A stretch of DNA of 63,937 bases from Novosphingobium sp. (GTDB taxonomy: Bacteria; Pseudomonadota; Alphaproteobacteria; Sphingomonadales; Sphingomonadaceae): NCBI GenBank assembly GCA_017745295.1, contig JAGHZR010000004.1, positions 1-63,937 of the forward strand. Direction: 5' to 3'. Both the position numbers and the translations under genes were made by a program. Positions 1 to 8,771 of this stretch are shown one piece after another. The notes below the pieces were generated by a model, which saw only the letters and a list, made by a program, of their open reading frames with translations, had not been told where the DNA came from and made no database searches. Numbering within the stretch: position 1 is the first letter of the stretch; every line of letters begins with the position of its first letter.

Positions 1-1609
1 TCTCATGAAGGAACTGGCGGCTGGTGCGGACCAGCTTGTTGATCGTCTCGATCATGTGGACCGGGATACGGATCGTGCGTGCCTGATCGGCGATCGAGCG
101 GGTGATCGCCTGACGGATCCACCAGGTGGCGTAAGTCGAGAACTTGTAGCCGCGCCGATACTCGAACTTGTCGACCGCCTTCATCAGGCCGATGTTGCCT
201 TCCTGGATGAGATCCAGGAACTGAAGGCCGCGGTTCAGGTACTTCTTGGCGAGGGAAATCACCAGGCGCAGGTTCGCCTCGACCATTTCCTTCTTGGCGA
301 TGCGCGCCTCGCGCTCGCCCTTCTGGACCATGTTGACGATGCGGCGGAACTCGGCAAGCTGCATGCCGGTGGCGGCGGCGATGTCCGAGACCTCGAGGCG
401 GATGCGCTCGACACCGGTGGCCTCAGCTTCCGCAAAGGCCGCCCACTTCTTGTCCTTCTTCGCGACGTCGGACAGCCAGGTGTCGTCCAGTTCGCGGCCG
501 GTATAGGCGTCCAGGAAGTCGGCGCGCTTGACCTTGTGACGCTCGGCAAGGCGCAGCATCTGGCCGCCAAGGGCGGTCAGGCGGCGGTTGAAGGCGTAGA
601 GATTGTCGACGAGGTATTCGATCTTCGTCGCGTGGAACTTCACCGATTCGACTTGCGCGGTCAGTTCCTCGCGCAGCGAATGGTACTGGTCTTCCTTGGC
701 GGCCGGGAAATCGATGCCGAGTGCCAGCGCTTCGAGGCGTTCCGACTGGAGACGTTCGAAAGTCTGGAACAGGCCGGTGATGAGCAGGAACTTCTCAAGC
801 GCTTCGGGTTTGAGGGCCGCTTCCATCTGGGCGAGGCTGAGGGTGTTGTCCTCTTCCTCTTCCTCGGCCTGGCGCTTGGGGATCGGGTTGCCGTCCTCGT
901 CCAGTTCCTCGGAGTTGTCCTCGTCGGAATCGTCGTCGTCCTTGAACGAGGGACCGGCGGTCTTTTCGCTGATCTCGCCGTTGTCGTCGCTCTCGCCGTC
1001 CTCATTGAGGCTTTCGGGGGCCGGCTCCTTGGTCAGCATGGCGTCGAGATCGAGGATCTCGCGCAGCTGCATCTCGCCGTTGTTGAGCGCTTCGGACCAC
1101 TGGATGATGGCGTGAAACGTGATCGGGCTCTCGCAGAGGCCCAGGATCATCATGTCGCGGCCGGCTTCGATACGCTTGGAAATGGCCGCTTCGCCCTCGC
1201 GGCTGAGCATCTCGGCAGCGCCCATTTCGCGCAGATAGAGACGCACCGGATCGTCGCTACGTCCAAGGTCTGCACTTTTGCCGTCAGCAGCGCGCCGACG
1301 GGAGCCTTCGCCGCGCTCGGCAAACTCGGCCTCTCCGTCGTTATCCTCTTCGGAATCCTGCTCCGCGTCGGATTCGACGGCTTCGTCCTCGTCCTCGTTC
1401 TCGACGATTCGGACACCCATCTCCGAGATCGCGGCCATGACGTCCTCGATCTGATCGGTCGTCATCTGATCCTGCGGCAGCGCAGCGTTCAGCTCGCTGA
1501 CGGATATCACGCCGAGGCGCTTGGCCTTCGCGATCAATCGCTTGATCGAACCGCGGTCGTTGTCGATCAGCGGTGCGTCGTCGTCCGCGCTGTGATCGTC
1601 ATTGTTCAT
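1..1609 (-). CDS. rpoD: RNA polymerase primary sigma factor RpoD, 3' end cut by window edge
   Basis: Housekeeping sigma-70 that directs RNA polymerase to -35/-10 promoters. The reverse strand reads open from the left edge to an ATG at 1607-1609 ([11 protein letters not shown]...), about 536 residues. In order it shows region 1.1, a very acidic stretch at about residues 70-105, region 1.2 beginning [11 protein letters not shown] at about residue 118, the long non-conserved insert, and region 2 at about residues 435-530 with [23 protein letters not shown] and [13 protein letters not shown]. Regions 3 and 4 lie beyond the left edge. The ATG overlaps the stop of a shadow ORF, and the Shine-Dalgarno is weak. 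Its upstream neighbour is a cold-shock gene and not dnaG, which often precedes rpoD in alphaproteobacteria. Identity is certain; the exact start is likely. Confidence 0.96.
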   Translation of the reverse strand, partial: MNNDDHSADDDAPLIDNDRGSIKRLIAKAKRLGVISVSELNAALPQDQMTTDQIEDVMAAISEMGVRIVENEDEDEAVESDAEQDSEEDNDGEAEFAERGEGSRRRAADGKSADLGRSDDPVRLYLREMGAAEMLSREGEAAISKRIEAGRDMMILGLCESPITFHAIIQWSEALNNGEMQLREILDLDAMLTKEPAPESLNEDGESDDNGEISEKTAGPSFKDDDDSDEDNSEELDEDGNPIPKRQAEEEEEDNTLSLAQMEAALKPEALEKFLLITGLFQTFERLQSERLEALALGIDFPAAKEDQYHSLREELTAQVESVKFHATKIEYLVDNLYAFNRRLTALGGQMLRLAERHKVKRADFLDAYTGRELDDTWLSDVAKKDKKWAAFAEAEATGVERIRLEVSDIAAATGMQLAEFRRIVNMVQKGEREARIAKKEMVEANLRLVISLAKKYLNRGLQFLDLIQEGNIGLMKAVDKFEYRRGYKFSTYATWWIRQAITRSIADQARTIRIPVHMIETINKLVRTSRQFLHE

Positions 1610-1957
1610 TCGTTAGCCTTTATCGGATTCGCCTCTGCCGCAGTGATCGCTTCACCGGGACGGGACGGGTGTCTGAAAATGCCTTGCCTGACAAGGTTCC
1701 AAAGCGCTAGCCGTGTTGTCCGGTGAATTTGTCTTTGCTGCCGGGCGGCGGCTGTACCGAACTCCGGCTCCACTGGTTTGCAGTTGAAACACTCAATATC
1801 CACGATATCTGGTGGGCGGATCGCCTAAGATTTGTCTATTTTCTGTAATTACAAGTAGGCGCTGCAGCGGGTGAGGCACTTTTGCGCCCGATTTCCATAT
1901 ATCGTTTTCAACGCCAATTCCGGATCCGCTGCGGGATGCCGTCGATCGACGCCAAGC

Positions 1958-1994
1958 AAGCATCGATCCCCGAGATATCGGGGAAACGATGCTT
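1958..1994. other. Strong nested hairpin in the csp-rpoD intergenic region
   Basis: The 519-bp gap 1610-2128 holds no convincing gene. It has a nested hairpin: outer arms AAGCATCG (1958-1965) and CGATGCTT (1987-1994), inner arms CCCCGA (1968-1973) and TCGGGG (1978-1983), with a 4-nt loop. It sits about 350 bp upstream of rpoD, so it could be a terminator for read-through from the cold-shock gene or an rpoD leader structure. Neither side has a clear T run. Confidence 0.5.
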
Positions 1995-2091
1995 TCATGC
2001 TTCGATGCGGACTGAGCTGCAGTCTTTCTCTCGTCGGCTTTTAGCCGTCTGGAAGAGGCCGATGCATGCAGTTCAGTCCGCACGAAGGCAA

Positions 2092-2121
2092 GGCCCTGGT
2101 CCGCGAACGCGAGCCAGGGCC
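2092..2121 (-). terminator. Probable terminator of the cold-shock gene
   Basis: Perfect 8-bp stem GGCCCTGG (2092-2099) with CCAGGGCC (2114-2121) and a 14-nt loop, seven bases past the cold-shock stop codon. On the minus strand it is followed by TTGCCTT, a weak U tract. Confidence 0.6.
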
Positions 2122-2128
2122 GGAAATC

Positions 2129-2803
2129 TCAGCGCTGGACCAGATTGACCGCGGAAGACTTGCCGCGACGATCGATCTCGATTTCGAATTCGATCTGGTC
2201 GCCTTCGTAAAGGCCGGACAGACCGGAACGCTCGACAGCGCTGATGTGCACGAAGGCGTCGGGCTGGCCGTCCTCACGCGTGATGAAGCCGAAGCCCTTG
2301 GTCGCGTTGAAGAACTTCACGGTGCCGTTGGTCCGCTCACCAGTCGACTGGCGCTGCGCAGGCGCGGATTCGCGCCTCGTGGCAACGATCACTTCGCCGA
2401 CGATCGACAGATTGGTCGCAGAAACCTTGCCGCCGCGATCGACCAGCTGGAACGCAAGCTGCTGGCCTTCGGCAAGCGTCGTAAGACCGGCATCCTGTAC
2501 GGCACTGATGTGCACGAACGCATCGTCGCCACCGTCTTCGCGCTGGATAAAGCCGAAGCCCTTATCCGGGTTGAAGAACTTCACCACGCCGCTTCCTTCG
2601 CCGATAACCTGCGCCGGCGCGCCGCCACGCGGTCCGCCAAAGCCACCGCGCGAGCCGCCGCCGCCGAAACGATCATTGCCGCCGAATCGATCGTTTCCAC
2701 CGAATCGGTCGTTTCCGCCGAATCGATCATTTCCTCCGCCAAAACGATCGTTGCCGCCGAACCTGTCGCGGCCGTTACCGCGATTTCCTCTGTCAAAAGA
2801 CAT
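2129..2803 (-). CDS. Double cold-shock-domain protein with Gly/Asn/Asp/Arg/Phe repeat N-terminus
   Basis: Nucleic-acid binding protein, probably an RNA chaperone, of 224 residues. Residues 1-67 are low complexity, built on the unit GGNDRF repeated about six times, then a Gly/Arg/Pro linker. Cold-shock domain 1 spans about 70-135 (GVVKFFNPDKGFGFI, DAFVHIS) and domain 2 about 157-223 (GTVKFFNATKGFGFI, DAFVHIS); both keep the RNP1 and RNP2 aromatic residues. Tandem two-domain Csps are typical of alphaproteobacteria, but the repeat N-terminus is unusual and looks disordered. The start ATG at 2803 was chosen because MSFDRGNRG begins the family-like part; the frame runs open 27 codons further upstream without homology. 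A sigma-70 promoter gives a leader of about 97 nt, as is common for cold-induced genes. Confidence 0.93.
   Translation of the reverse strand: MSFDRGNRGNGRDRFGGNDRFGGGNDRFGGNDRFGGNDRFGGNDRFGGGGSRGGFGGPRGGAPAQVIGEGSGVVKFFNPDKGFGFIQREDGGDDAFVHISAVQDAGLTTLAEGQQLAFQLVDRGGKVSATNLSIVGEVIVATRRESAPAQRQSTGERTNGTVKFFNATKGFGFITREDGQPDAFVHISAVERSGLSGLYEGDQIEFEIEIDRRGKSSAVNLVQR
2657..2764 (-). repeat. Tandem 15/18-bp repeat inside the cold-shock gene
   Basis: DNA repeat encoding GGNDRF units (codons 14-49 of the cold-shock gene). Units differ only at third positions and by one extra Gly codon, so this tract can change length by slippage. Confidence 0.8.
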
Positions 2804-2907
2804 GAATAAAAACGTACCTTCACTGCGCTCGGAGAATTTTACCCGTACGCATGAACGCAGCACGCAGGGTGTCTGGACAGTCAATCTGATTTGACATGGC
2901 AGACCCC

Positions 2908-2936
2908 CTTATACCTCATAAAAATGGCATGTCCAA
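2908..2936 (-). promoter_or_regulatory. Sigma-70 promoter of the cold-shock gene
   Basis: On the minus strand, TTGGAC (2936-2931), a 17-bp spacer, then TATAAG (2913-2908). Transcription should start near 2901, leaving a leader of about 97 nt before the ATG at 2803. Spacing is ideal and both hexamers are close to consensus. Confidence 0.7.
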
Positions 2937-2942
2937 AGGTGG

Positions 2943-3245
2943 TTGTATCCGGACCGGTTTGTGCGCATTACGATAGGAAACGATGTCCTGTATGAAAATT
3001 ACAGCGCCGGACTCGGCCGCGCGGACGAATTTTTCCGAAATCTGAGAAACATCGAACGGCAAAAGATCGTCGTGGGCAGGAATGACAAGATCTTCCCCGA
3101 GCCGGGCGCTCATCCCTTCTTGCGTGACTTGCCCGAGGCGGCGCTGCACCTTTTCGACACCGGGCACTTCACTCTTGAGGACAAGCTGGACGAGATGGCC
3201 CCGCTGATCCGCGATTTCCTCGACCGCAAGGTAGTGCCCCGCTGA
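2943..3245 (+). pseudogene. 5'-truncated alpha/beta hydrolase remnant
   Basis: An open frame of 100 codons whose last half matches the C-terminal end of alpha/beta hydrolases of the haloalkane dehalogenase/epoxide hydrolase type: [44 protein letters not shown]. The acid and the catalytic His (DTGHF) are there, but the oxyanion loop, nucleophile elbow and cap domain are missing, and the first 45 residues match poorly. The family is about 280-300 residues long. There is no good start codon or Shine-Dalgarno. It lies 49 bp before the PPOX gene; a hydrolase and a PPOX protein in tandem would be a sensible intact pair, so this is probably a decayed partner. Confidence 0.7.
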
Positions 3246-3294
3246 CCGCTCGGCCCTTGGAAGGGCTTCCCGGCCGCAATATCGGAGATGCATC

Positions 3295-3927
3295 ATGTCT
3301 TACGGATTTCTGGATATCGCCATGACGCCCAGCGTCCGCGCGGCCCAGGCGGAAATGGGCGCGGACCGGCAATGGGCCCACTTCGAGGGGGATCGTGAGT
3401 TCGACCGCTTCACCAGGAACGAGGCCGCCTTCATTGCCGGGCGCGACAGCTTCTACATGGGGTCGGTGTCCGAGGACGGCTGGCCCTATGTCCAGCATCG
3501 CGGCGGCCCGGCGGGGTTCCTCAAGATGGTGGACGACCGCACGCTCGCCTTCGCCGACTATCGCGGCAACCGCCAGTACATCAGCACCGGCAACCTCGCC
3601 GCCAACGACCGGGCCTGCCTGATCCTGATGGACTATCCCCGCCGCATGCGGCTCAAGATCTACGCCCATGTCGAGAAACTGTTGCTGGACGCCGATCCGG
3701 CCTTGACCGAATGCGTTCTGGACGCCGGCTACAAGGCCCGGCCGGAGCGGATTTTCCGGCTACGATTGGCGGCGTTCGACTGGAACTGCCCGCAGCACAT
3801 CACCCCGCGCTTTACCGAGCGGGAGATAGAGCAGGCGCTTGTACCTTTGCATGAGCGGATGGCCGAACTGGAGGCGGAAAACGCGGCCCTGCGCGCTCGG
3901 CTTGAAATTCCGGAAGGTGACGGATGA
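3295..3927 (+). CDS. Pyridoxamine 5'-phosphate oxidase-family (FMN-binding split barrel) protein
   Basis: A 210-residue protein of the PPOX-like split barrel family, which binds FMN or F420 or haem. The barrel covers about residues 35-140 (FIAGRDSFYMGSVSEDGWPY, HRGGPAGFLKMVDDRTLAF, GNRQYISTGNLAANDRACLI). The C-terminal 40 residues form a helical, probably coiled-coil tail (LHERMAELEAENAALRARL). The ATG at 3295 has CGGAG upstream. It resembles the sphingomonad PPOX proteins annotated only as pyridoxamine oxidase family, so the substrate is unknown. It follows the truncated hydrolase and is 135 bp before the esterase gene, so it may be transcribed separately. Confidence 0.85.
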   Translation: MSYGFLDIAMTPSVRAAQAEMGADRQWAHFEGDREFDRFTRNEAAFIAGRDSFYMGSVSEDGWPYVQHRGGPAGFLKMVDDRTLAFADYRGNRQYISTGNLAANDRACLILMDYPRRMRLKIYAHVEKLLLDADPALTECVLDAGYKARPERIFRLRLAAFDWNCPQHITPRFTEREIEQALVPLHERMAELEAENAALRARLEIPEGDG

Positions 3928-4062
3928 GATCGGGGCAGCTGTAACGGGCCGAAAGGCAATCGATTTGCGCCGATCTGCACAGTGAAAGCCGCTGGGATGT
4001 GAACCCCGGCCCGTTATTCTTGCGTTGAAAATCGCGAGCAGTAACAAAGGGAGTGGGCAAGA

Positions 4063-5541
4063 GTGATCGTCCGGACGACTGCGGGAACGATACGGGGCGC
4101 CGTCGAAGGCGAAGTCGTCTGGTTCAGGGGCGTGCCTTATGCTGCGCCGCCGGTAGGCCCGGCGCGCTTTGCCGAACCGCGTGATCCTGCATCCTGGGAC
4201 GGCATCCGCGATGCGCTCGCCCCCGGCCCGAACGCACCCCAGCGGATCAAGGCGATCCCCGGCCTGGATGTGGCCGCGCTTGTGGGCGAGGGGTGGCGAC
4301 GGGGCGACGATTACCTGACTCTCGACGTCTGCATGCCGGACGGGGACGACAATCGGCGCCGCCCCGTCATGGTGTTCATCCACGGCGGCGGCTTCGTGCT
4401 CGGCAGCAAGGATGCGCCGGTGCAGGACGGCAGCAGCTTCGCGCGCGACGGCATCGTCTTCATCGCGATCAACTATCGCCTCGGCGTCGAGGGTTTCCTG
4501 CCGATTCCGGGCATTCCGACCAATCTCGGCCTGCGCGACATGCTTTTCGCGCTCGACTGGGTGCAGCGCAATGCCGCAGCATTCGGCGGCGATCCGGGCA
4601 ATGTCACGGTCTTTGGCGAGTCCGCCGGGGGCATGGCCATTGCCGATCTGGTCGCCTCGCCGCTTGCCAGGGGGAAGTTCCGCCGCGCCATCGTCCAGAG
4701 CGGTCATGGCCGCATGACGCGGGACATCGACGTGGCGCAAAGGCTGGTCCGCAAGCTCGCCAAACTCTTGCGGATCACCCCGGACGAGGCGGGCTATCGC
4801 AGCGTCGAGCCGGGCGAGGTCCTGCTCGACGGCGCCGAGAAAGTCAGCCTGCCCTCGACCCGGCTGGACTTGCGCGATGCCGAGGGGCACGAGCCGGTCT
4901 TCGGCATCAGCCGCTTCGTCCCGGTCCATGGCGACGACGTGCTGCCGATGAAGCCGCTCGATGCGCTGAAGGCCGGGGTCGGTGCGGAGGTCGACCTGCT
5001 GATCGGCACCAATGCCGAGGAAATGAACCTCTATTTCGTGCCGACCGGCCTCAGGGAGAAGATCGGGCGGCTGTTGTCCACGTACGTGTTCCACCGCGTC
5101 CATCCGCAGGCCCGCAAGCTGCTCAAGGCTTACGGCATGGGCGGGAAGGGCGTGAAGCCGGGCCATGCCTTCACCGATGCCGCGCACGATCTCGTGTTCC
5201 GCTGGCCCGCCCGGCGCTTTGCCGAGGAACATCGCGGGCGCACGCATATGTACGAGTTCGAGTGGCGCTCTCCTCTGTTCGGCGGTCTCGGCGCGGCCCA
5301 TGCCATGGAACTGCCTTTCGTGTTCGACACGCTGGCGAAAGTGAGCGGGCCGGAAGGTCTCTGCGGGGAAGCGCCGCCGCAGGAACTGGCCGACCGCGTG
5401 CACCGCATCTGGGTGGGCTTCGCCCGCGACGGCAGCCTGCCATGGGCGGAGTTCACCCGCGAGCATCGCACCGTGTTCCAGCTCGACCGCGGCGCTGCGA
5501 TCGAGGAGCTGCCGTTCCCGATCGCCCCGTTCCTGCCCTGA
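4063..5541 (+). CDS. Type B carboxylesterase family hydrolase
   Basis: Serine ester hydrolase of 492 residues in the carboxylesterase/para-nitrobenzyl esterase family. Oxyanion motif HGGGFVLGS is at about 107-115, nucleophile elbow GESAGG at 185-190 (Ser187), and the family start GTIRGAVEGEVVWFRGVPYA is present. A catalytic His probably lies in the AAHAMELPFVF region. There is no signal peptide, so it is cytoplasmic. The GTG start at 4063 is preceded by AAAGGGAG at suitable spacing and fits the family N-terminus. It is followed after 10 bp by an SDR gene, so the two form an operon; an ester is presumably cleaved and an alcohol then oxidised. The substrate is not known. Confidence 0.9.
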   Translation: MIVRTTAGTIRGAVEGEVVWFRGVPYAAPPVGPARFAEPRDPASWDGIRDALAPGPNAPQRIKAIPGLDVAALVGEGWRRGDDYLTLDVCMPDGDDNRRRPVMVFIHGGGFVLGSKDAPVQDGSSFARDGIVFIAINYRLGVEGFLPIPGIPTNLGLRDMLFALDWVQRNAAAFGGDPGNVTVFGESAGGMAIADLVASPLARGKFRRAIVQSGHGRMTRDIDVAQRLVRKLAKLLRITPDEAGYRSVEPGEVLLDGAEKVSLPSTRLDLRDAEGHEPVFGISRFVPVHGDDVLPMKPLDALKAGVGAEVDLLIGTNAEEMNLYFVPTGLREKIGRLLSTYVFHRVHPQARKLLKAYGMGGKGVKPGHAFTDAAHDLVFRWPARRFAEEHRGRTHMYEFEWRSPLFGGLGAAHAMELPFVFDTLAKVSGPEGLCGEAPPQELADRVHRIWVGFARDGSLPWAEFTREHRTVFQLDRGAAIEELPFPIAPFLP

Positions 5542-5551
5542 AGGACTTCCC

Positions 5552-6313
5552 ATGTATCTCGACCGATTGAAACTGGACGGCCGCCGTGCGCTCGTCACCG
5601 GCGGGGCAAGCGGCATCGGCCTTGCCTGCGTGGAGGCTCTGGCCGAGCTGGGCGCCCGTGTCGTTATTGCCGACTTGTCCGAAGCGGCGATCGAGACCGC
5701 CCGTGCGGCCCTGAGCGGAAAGGGCCATGCCTGTGAGGGCGTGATCATGGATGTGACCGATTCCGACCAAGTCACGCGGGTCGCCGACGAATTTGGCGCG
5801 CTCGACGTGCTGGTGAACAATGCCGGGATCGCGCGTAGCGAGACGCCCGCAGAGGCGGTCGCGGACGAGCACTGGCTCAATGTCCTCGACGTGAACCTCA
5901 ACGGCACCTTCTGGTGCGCCCGTGCCTTCGGGCGTCACATGCTGGAGGCCGGGCGAGGGTCCGTGGTCAATGTGGGTTCGATGAGCGGCTTCATCGTCAA
6001 CCGCCCCCAGCCGCAGAGCTATTACAATGCCTCGAAGGCGGCGGTGCACCAGCTGACCCGCAGCCTCGCCGCCGAGTGGGCCGACCGGGGCGTGCGGGTG
6101 AACGCAGTCGCGCCGACCTATATCCGCACGCCGCTCAACGAATTCGCGGACAAGCAGGGCGAGATGTACCGGCGCTGGATCGACTCCACCCCGATGGCGC
6201 GGCTGGGTGAAGTGGAGGAAGTGGCTTCGGTGGTCGCCTTCCTCGCCTCGGACGCTGCGAGCCTGATGACCGGCAGCATCGTGCTGGCCGATGGTGGCTA
6301 CACCTGCTGGTAG
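5552..6313 (+). CDS. Short-chain dehydrogenase/reductase (classical SDR)
   Basis: NAD(P)-dependent oxidoreductase of 253 residues. Classical SDR marks: cofactor loop TGGASGIG at about 17-24, NNAG at about 88-91, catalytic Ser in GSMSG, YNASK (Tyr and Lys) near 152-156, and a typical C-terminus SIVLADGGYTCW. Asp after the second beta strand (VVIADLS) favours NAD+ over NADP+. It lies 10 bp after the carboxylesterase and probably oxidises the alcohol that enzyme releases. A 29-bp inverted repeat follows the gene. Confidence 0.92.
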   Translation: MYLDRLKLDGRRALVTGGASGIGLACVEALAELGARVVIADLSEAAIETARAALSGKGHACEGVIMDVTDSDQVTRVADEFGALDVLVNNAGIARSETPAEAVADEHWLNVLDVNLNGTFWCARAFGRHMLEAGRGSVVNVGSMSGFIVNRPQPQSYYNASKAAVHQLTRSLAAEWADRGVRVNAVAPTYIRTPLNEFADKQGEMYRRWIDSTPMARLGEVEEVASVVAFLASDAASLMTGSIVLADGGYTCW

Positions 6314-6350
6314 TGTTCGATCGGGCACATGCATCTCTCCATCTCACACT

Positions 6351-6440
6351 CGTCATCCTGAACTCGTTTCAGGATCCATTTCTGGCCATCAGCGGCAGCT
6401 TGTTCGGCGAGATGGATCCTGAAACGAGTTCAGGATGACG
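6351..6440. repeat. 29-bp perfect inverted repeat (REP/MITE-like)
   Basis: Arms 6351-6379 and 6412-6440 are perfect reverse complements of 29 bp, separated by 32 nt. The ends read CGTCATCCTGAACTCG and its mirror. Elements like this are scattered between genes in sphingomonads. The transcript would fold into a very stable hairpin and could stop transcription from the esterase-SDR unit. It is one of three CGTCAT-ended palindromes in the window. Confidence 0.9.
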
Positions 6441-6550
6441 GTGTGCTGTAGACGTTCTGCTGTGGCTTGAGGACGGCCTGCTTCCACACTTCTCAGTCCG
6501 ATCGGCCAACTCTTTGCGCCGATCGGCAAACTCAAGGAGACTCCCCAAGG

Positions 6551-6583
6551 ACCTTTCAGATAGGTTAGACCTGTCTTATAGGT
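6551..6583. promoter_or_regulatory. Paired operator ACCT-N7-AGGT in front of the TonB receptor
   Basis: Two 15-bp palindromes: ACCTTTCAGATAGGT (6551-6565) and ACCTGTCTTATAGGT (6569-6583), 18 bp centre to centre, 55-87 bp upstream of the receptor ATG. The same palindrome, with one half degenerate, occurs twice in mirror image at 11589-11628 before the AraC-GntR operon. A palindrome of this size suits a dimeric GntR/FCD regulator, and such a gene (12461-13183) sits in the same locus. Confidence 0.65.
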
Positions 6584-6637
6584 TGATTGGCCGACTTGCC
6601 AGGCACTGACCTCGGCGAGCGACTGGAGGGAGGATCT

Positions 6638-8767
6638 ATGAAACTCGGGATTTGCCTGTCTCTTGGTGCATCGTGGCTGGCTCTGGCCGCATCTCCGGCA
6701 ATGGCGCAGAACGCCGCCCCGCAGAAGGCTCCGGCTGTCGAAAGCGATGCGAGTTCGCCCGAAATCGTCGTCACCGCCCGCAAGCGCACCGAGACCCTGC
6801 TCGACGTGCCGGTGGCGGTTACCGCCGTCTCGGGCGACACCCTGGCCAAGCGCAACATCAATTCGGTGCGCGAGGCCGCCGTGCTCACGCCGGGTCTCAA
6901 CATCAGCAGCGACGGGGCCGGGCGTGCCTTCGTCTCGATCCGCGGCGTCGGCGTCACTCTGGTCCAGTCGGTCCAGCCGGGCGTCGGCCTGTTCGTGGAC
7001 GGGATCTATCGCCCCAACACCGCCTATCTCAACAACCCGCTGCTCGACGTCGAGCGGATCGAAGTGCTGCGCGGGCCGCAGGGCACGCTCTACGGCAAGA
7101 ACACGCTAGGCGGCGCCATCAACGTCATCACCCGCCAGCCCGGCAACGAATTCGAAGCGCGCGGGCAGGCGAGCTATGCCGGGCCGGACGATTCCTGGCT
7201 GGTCTCCGGCTCGGTCTCGGCGCCGATCGTCACCGACAAGCTCGCCGTCCGCGTCGGCGCCTCGCATCGCCAGCAGGACGGGTTCATCAACAACACCACG
7301 ATCGGCGGCAAGTCGAACAAGTTCAACACGGACTCGGTCAGCGCCACGATCCGCGCGACACCTACCGAGGACCTGACGCTGGTGGTCAACGGCTACTACG
7401 ACTGGGTGAAGGGCACCAATGTCCCTTATGCCCGCGTCACCGGCCCGACCGACTACGCGCGCACCAACCAGTTCAACACGCTCGGCACCACGACCTACAA
7501 GTATCGCGGCATCAACGCCAAGGTCGAAAGCCCGATCGAGGCGATCAACACGACGGTCACGCTCCAGGCCGCCTACGACGCGCGCAACAGCAGCGCGCCC
7601 GATACCGACGGCGATTTCGGCCCGCTCAACATCGTGCGCCAATCCTCCAGCGACAGCCTGCGCACCAAGACCGTGGAACTGCGCTTCGACACCAAGCTGA
7701 GCGACCAGCTCTCCACTCTGTTCGGCCTGTTCTACAGCCGGGAGACCACGCGGGCCGACCAGTCGACGCTGATCGTTCCCTTTGGCCTCACCAACAACAA
7801 CAGCAACCGCACCAAGGCCGACACTTATGCGGCGTTCGGCACCGTGTTCTGGAAGCCCAACCCGGACTGGGAAGTGGCGCTGGGCCTGCGCTACGATCAC
7901 GAGGATCGTTCCGCCAGCGGCGCGATCAACGCGGGCGCCGCGGGCAGCGTCGGCCTCAAGTCCAACCAGGTCGAGCCGCGCCTTTCGGTGACGCGCCACT
8001 GGACGCCGGAACTGATGACTTATGCCTCGGTGGCGCGCGGCTATCGCGGCGGCGGGTTCAACGCGGTGACCGCGCCCGTCCGCAAGTACAAGGGCGACTC
8101 CGCCTGGACTTATGAAGTGGGCACCAAGTACGTCTCGGCGGACCGCAGCTTCACCCTCTCGGGCGATGTCTTCTACAACGATTACAAAAACTACATCGGC
8201 CTCAATTCGATCGCGCCCTCCTCGACCGGCGGCCTCGTCACTGTCGATCTGAACTCGGGCGATGTCGAAAGCTATGGCGCCGAACTGGAGTTCAGCTATC
8301 GGCCGGTCGAGCAATGGACGCTCTCGGGCGGCGCCACGTACATGCATGCGCGGCTGACCGACTCCTCGCAGTACACCGCCGTCACCGGCCGCACGCTGGC
8401 GACCGACCGCCTGACGTTCCAGCCGGACTGGATGTTCAACCTCTCCAGCGATTACGTCGTGCCGCTCGGGTCGGACAGCCTGACCTTCAACGCCAGCGTC
8501 AACGGCAAGGGCAGCCGCTCCGCCGCCAGTCTCAACCAGACGACGCCGACGATCCTCAAGAGCTACGTCCTGTTCAACGGCTCGATCACCTACCGCATGG
8601 AGAACGGCATCGAACTGTCGGTCTTCGGCAACAACCTGTTCAACAAGAAGTACTTCGACTCCTATATCGAGCAGACCACCCTCGCGCTGGCGGGCCTTCC
8701 GGCATCGGACCTCGGCATCATCGGCGACTTGCGGCGCTACGGCGTGCGCGCGAGCTTCCGGTTCTGA
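6638..8767 (+). CDS. TonB-dependent outer-membrane receptor
   Basis: Active-transport receptor of 709 residues. A signal peptide covers residues 1-24 (ending ASPAMAQ), then a sphingomonad-type TonB box region EIVVTARKRTE at about 39-49, plug domain to about 165 (VEVLRGPQGTLYGKN type motif: IEVLRGPQGTLYGKN), and a 22-strand barrel ending in Phe (ASFRF). The ATG at 6638 follows GGAGGGAGGA and starts the signal peptide, so the 17 codons upstream in frame are not used. The next gene begins 4 bp after the stop, so receptor and FAD oxidase are co-transcribed. It probably imports the substrate of that oxidase or of the nearby esterase. Two ACCT-N7-AGGT palindromes lie in its promoter region. Confidence 0.94.
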   Translation: MKLGICLSLGASWLALAASPAMAQNAAPQKAPAVESDASSPEIVVTARKRTETLLDVPVAVTAVSGDTLAKRNINSVREAAVLTPGLNISSDGAGRAFVSIRGVGVTLVQSVQPGVGLFVDGIYRPNTAYLNNPLLDVERIEVLRGPQGTLYGKNTLGGAINVITRQPGNEFEARGQASYAGPDDSWLVSGSVSAPIVTDKLAVRVGASHRQQDGFINNTTIGGKSNKFNTDSVSATIRATPTEDLTLVVNGYYDWVKGTNVPYARVTGPTDYARTNQFNTLGTTTYKYRGINAKVESPIEAINTTVTLQAAYDARNSSAPDTDGDFGPLNIVRQSSSDSLRTKTVELRFDTKLSDQLSTLFGLFYSRETTRADQSTLIVPFGLTNNNSNRTKADTYAAFGTVFWKPNPDWEVALGLRYDHEDRSASGAINAGAAGSVGLKSNQVEPRLSVTRHWTPELMTYASVARGYRGGGFNAVTAPVRKYKGDSAWTYEVGTKYVSADRSFTLSGDVFYNDYKNYIGLNSIAPSSTGGLVTVDLNSGDVESYGAELEFSYRPVEQWTLSGGATYMHARLTDSSQYTAVTGRTLATDRLTFQPDWMFNLSSDYVVPLGSDSLTFNASVNGKGSRSAASLNQTTPTILKSYVLFNGSITYRMENGIELSVFGNNLFNKKYFDSYIEQTTLALAGLPASDLGIIGDLRRYGVRASFRF

Positions 8768-8771
8768 TCCG

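Noticed and set aside
5..1726. 573-codon open frame on the plus strand
   Set aside because: It is the antisense of rpoD; the minus strand gives clear sigma-70 region 1 and 2 motifs.
1606..1803. 65-codon minus frame overlapping the rpoD start as ATGA
   Set aside because: Overlap looks like coupling, but there is no homology or ribosome site; likely chance.
3760..5907. 715-codon minus-strand frame
   Set aside because: Shadow of the PPOX and carboxylesterase genes; low-complexity His/Arg/Ala translation with no domain.
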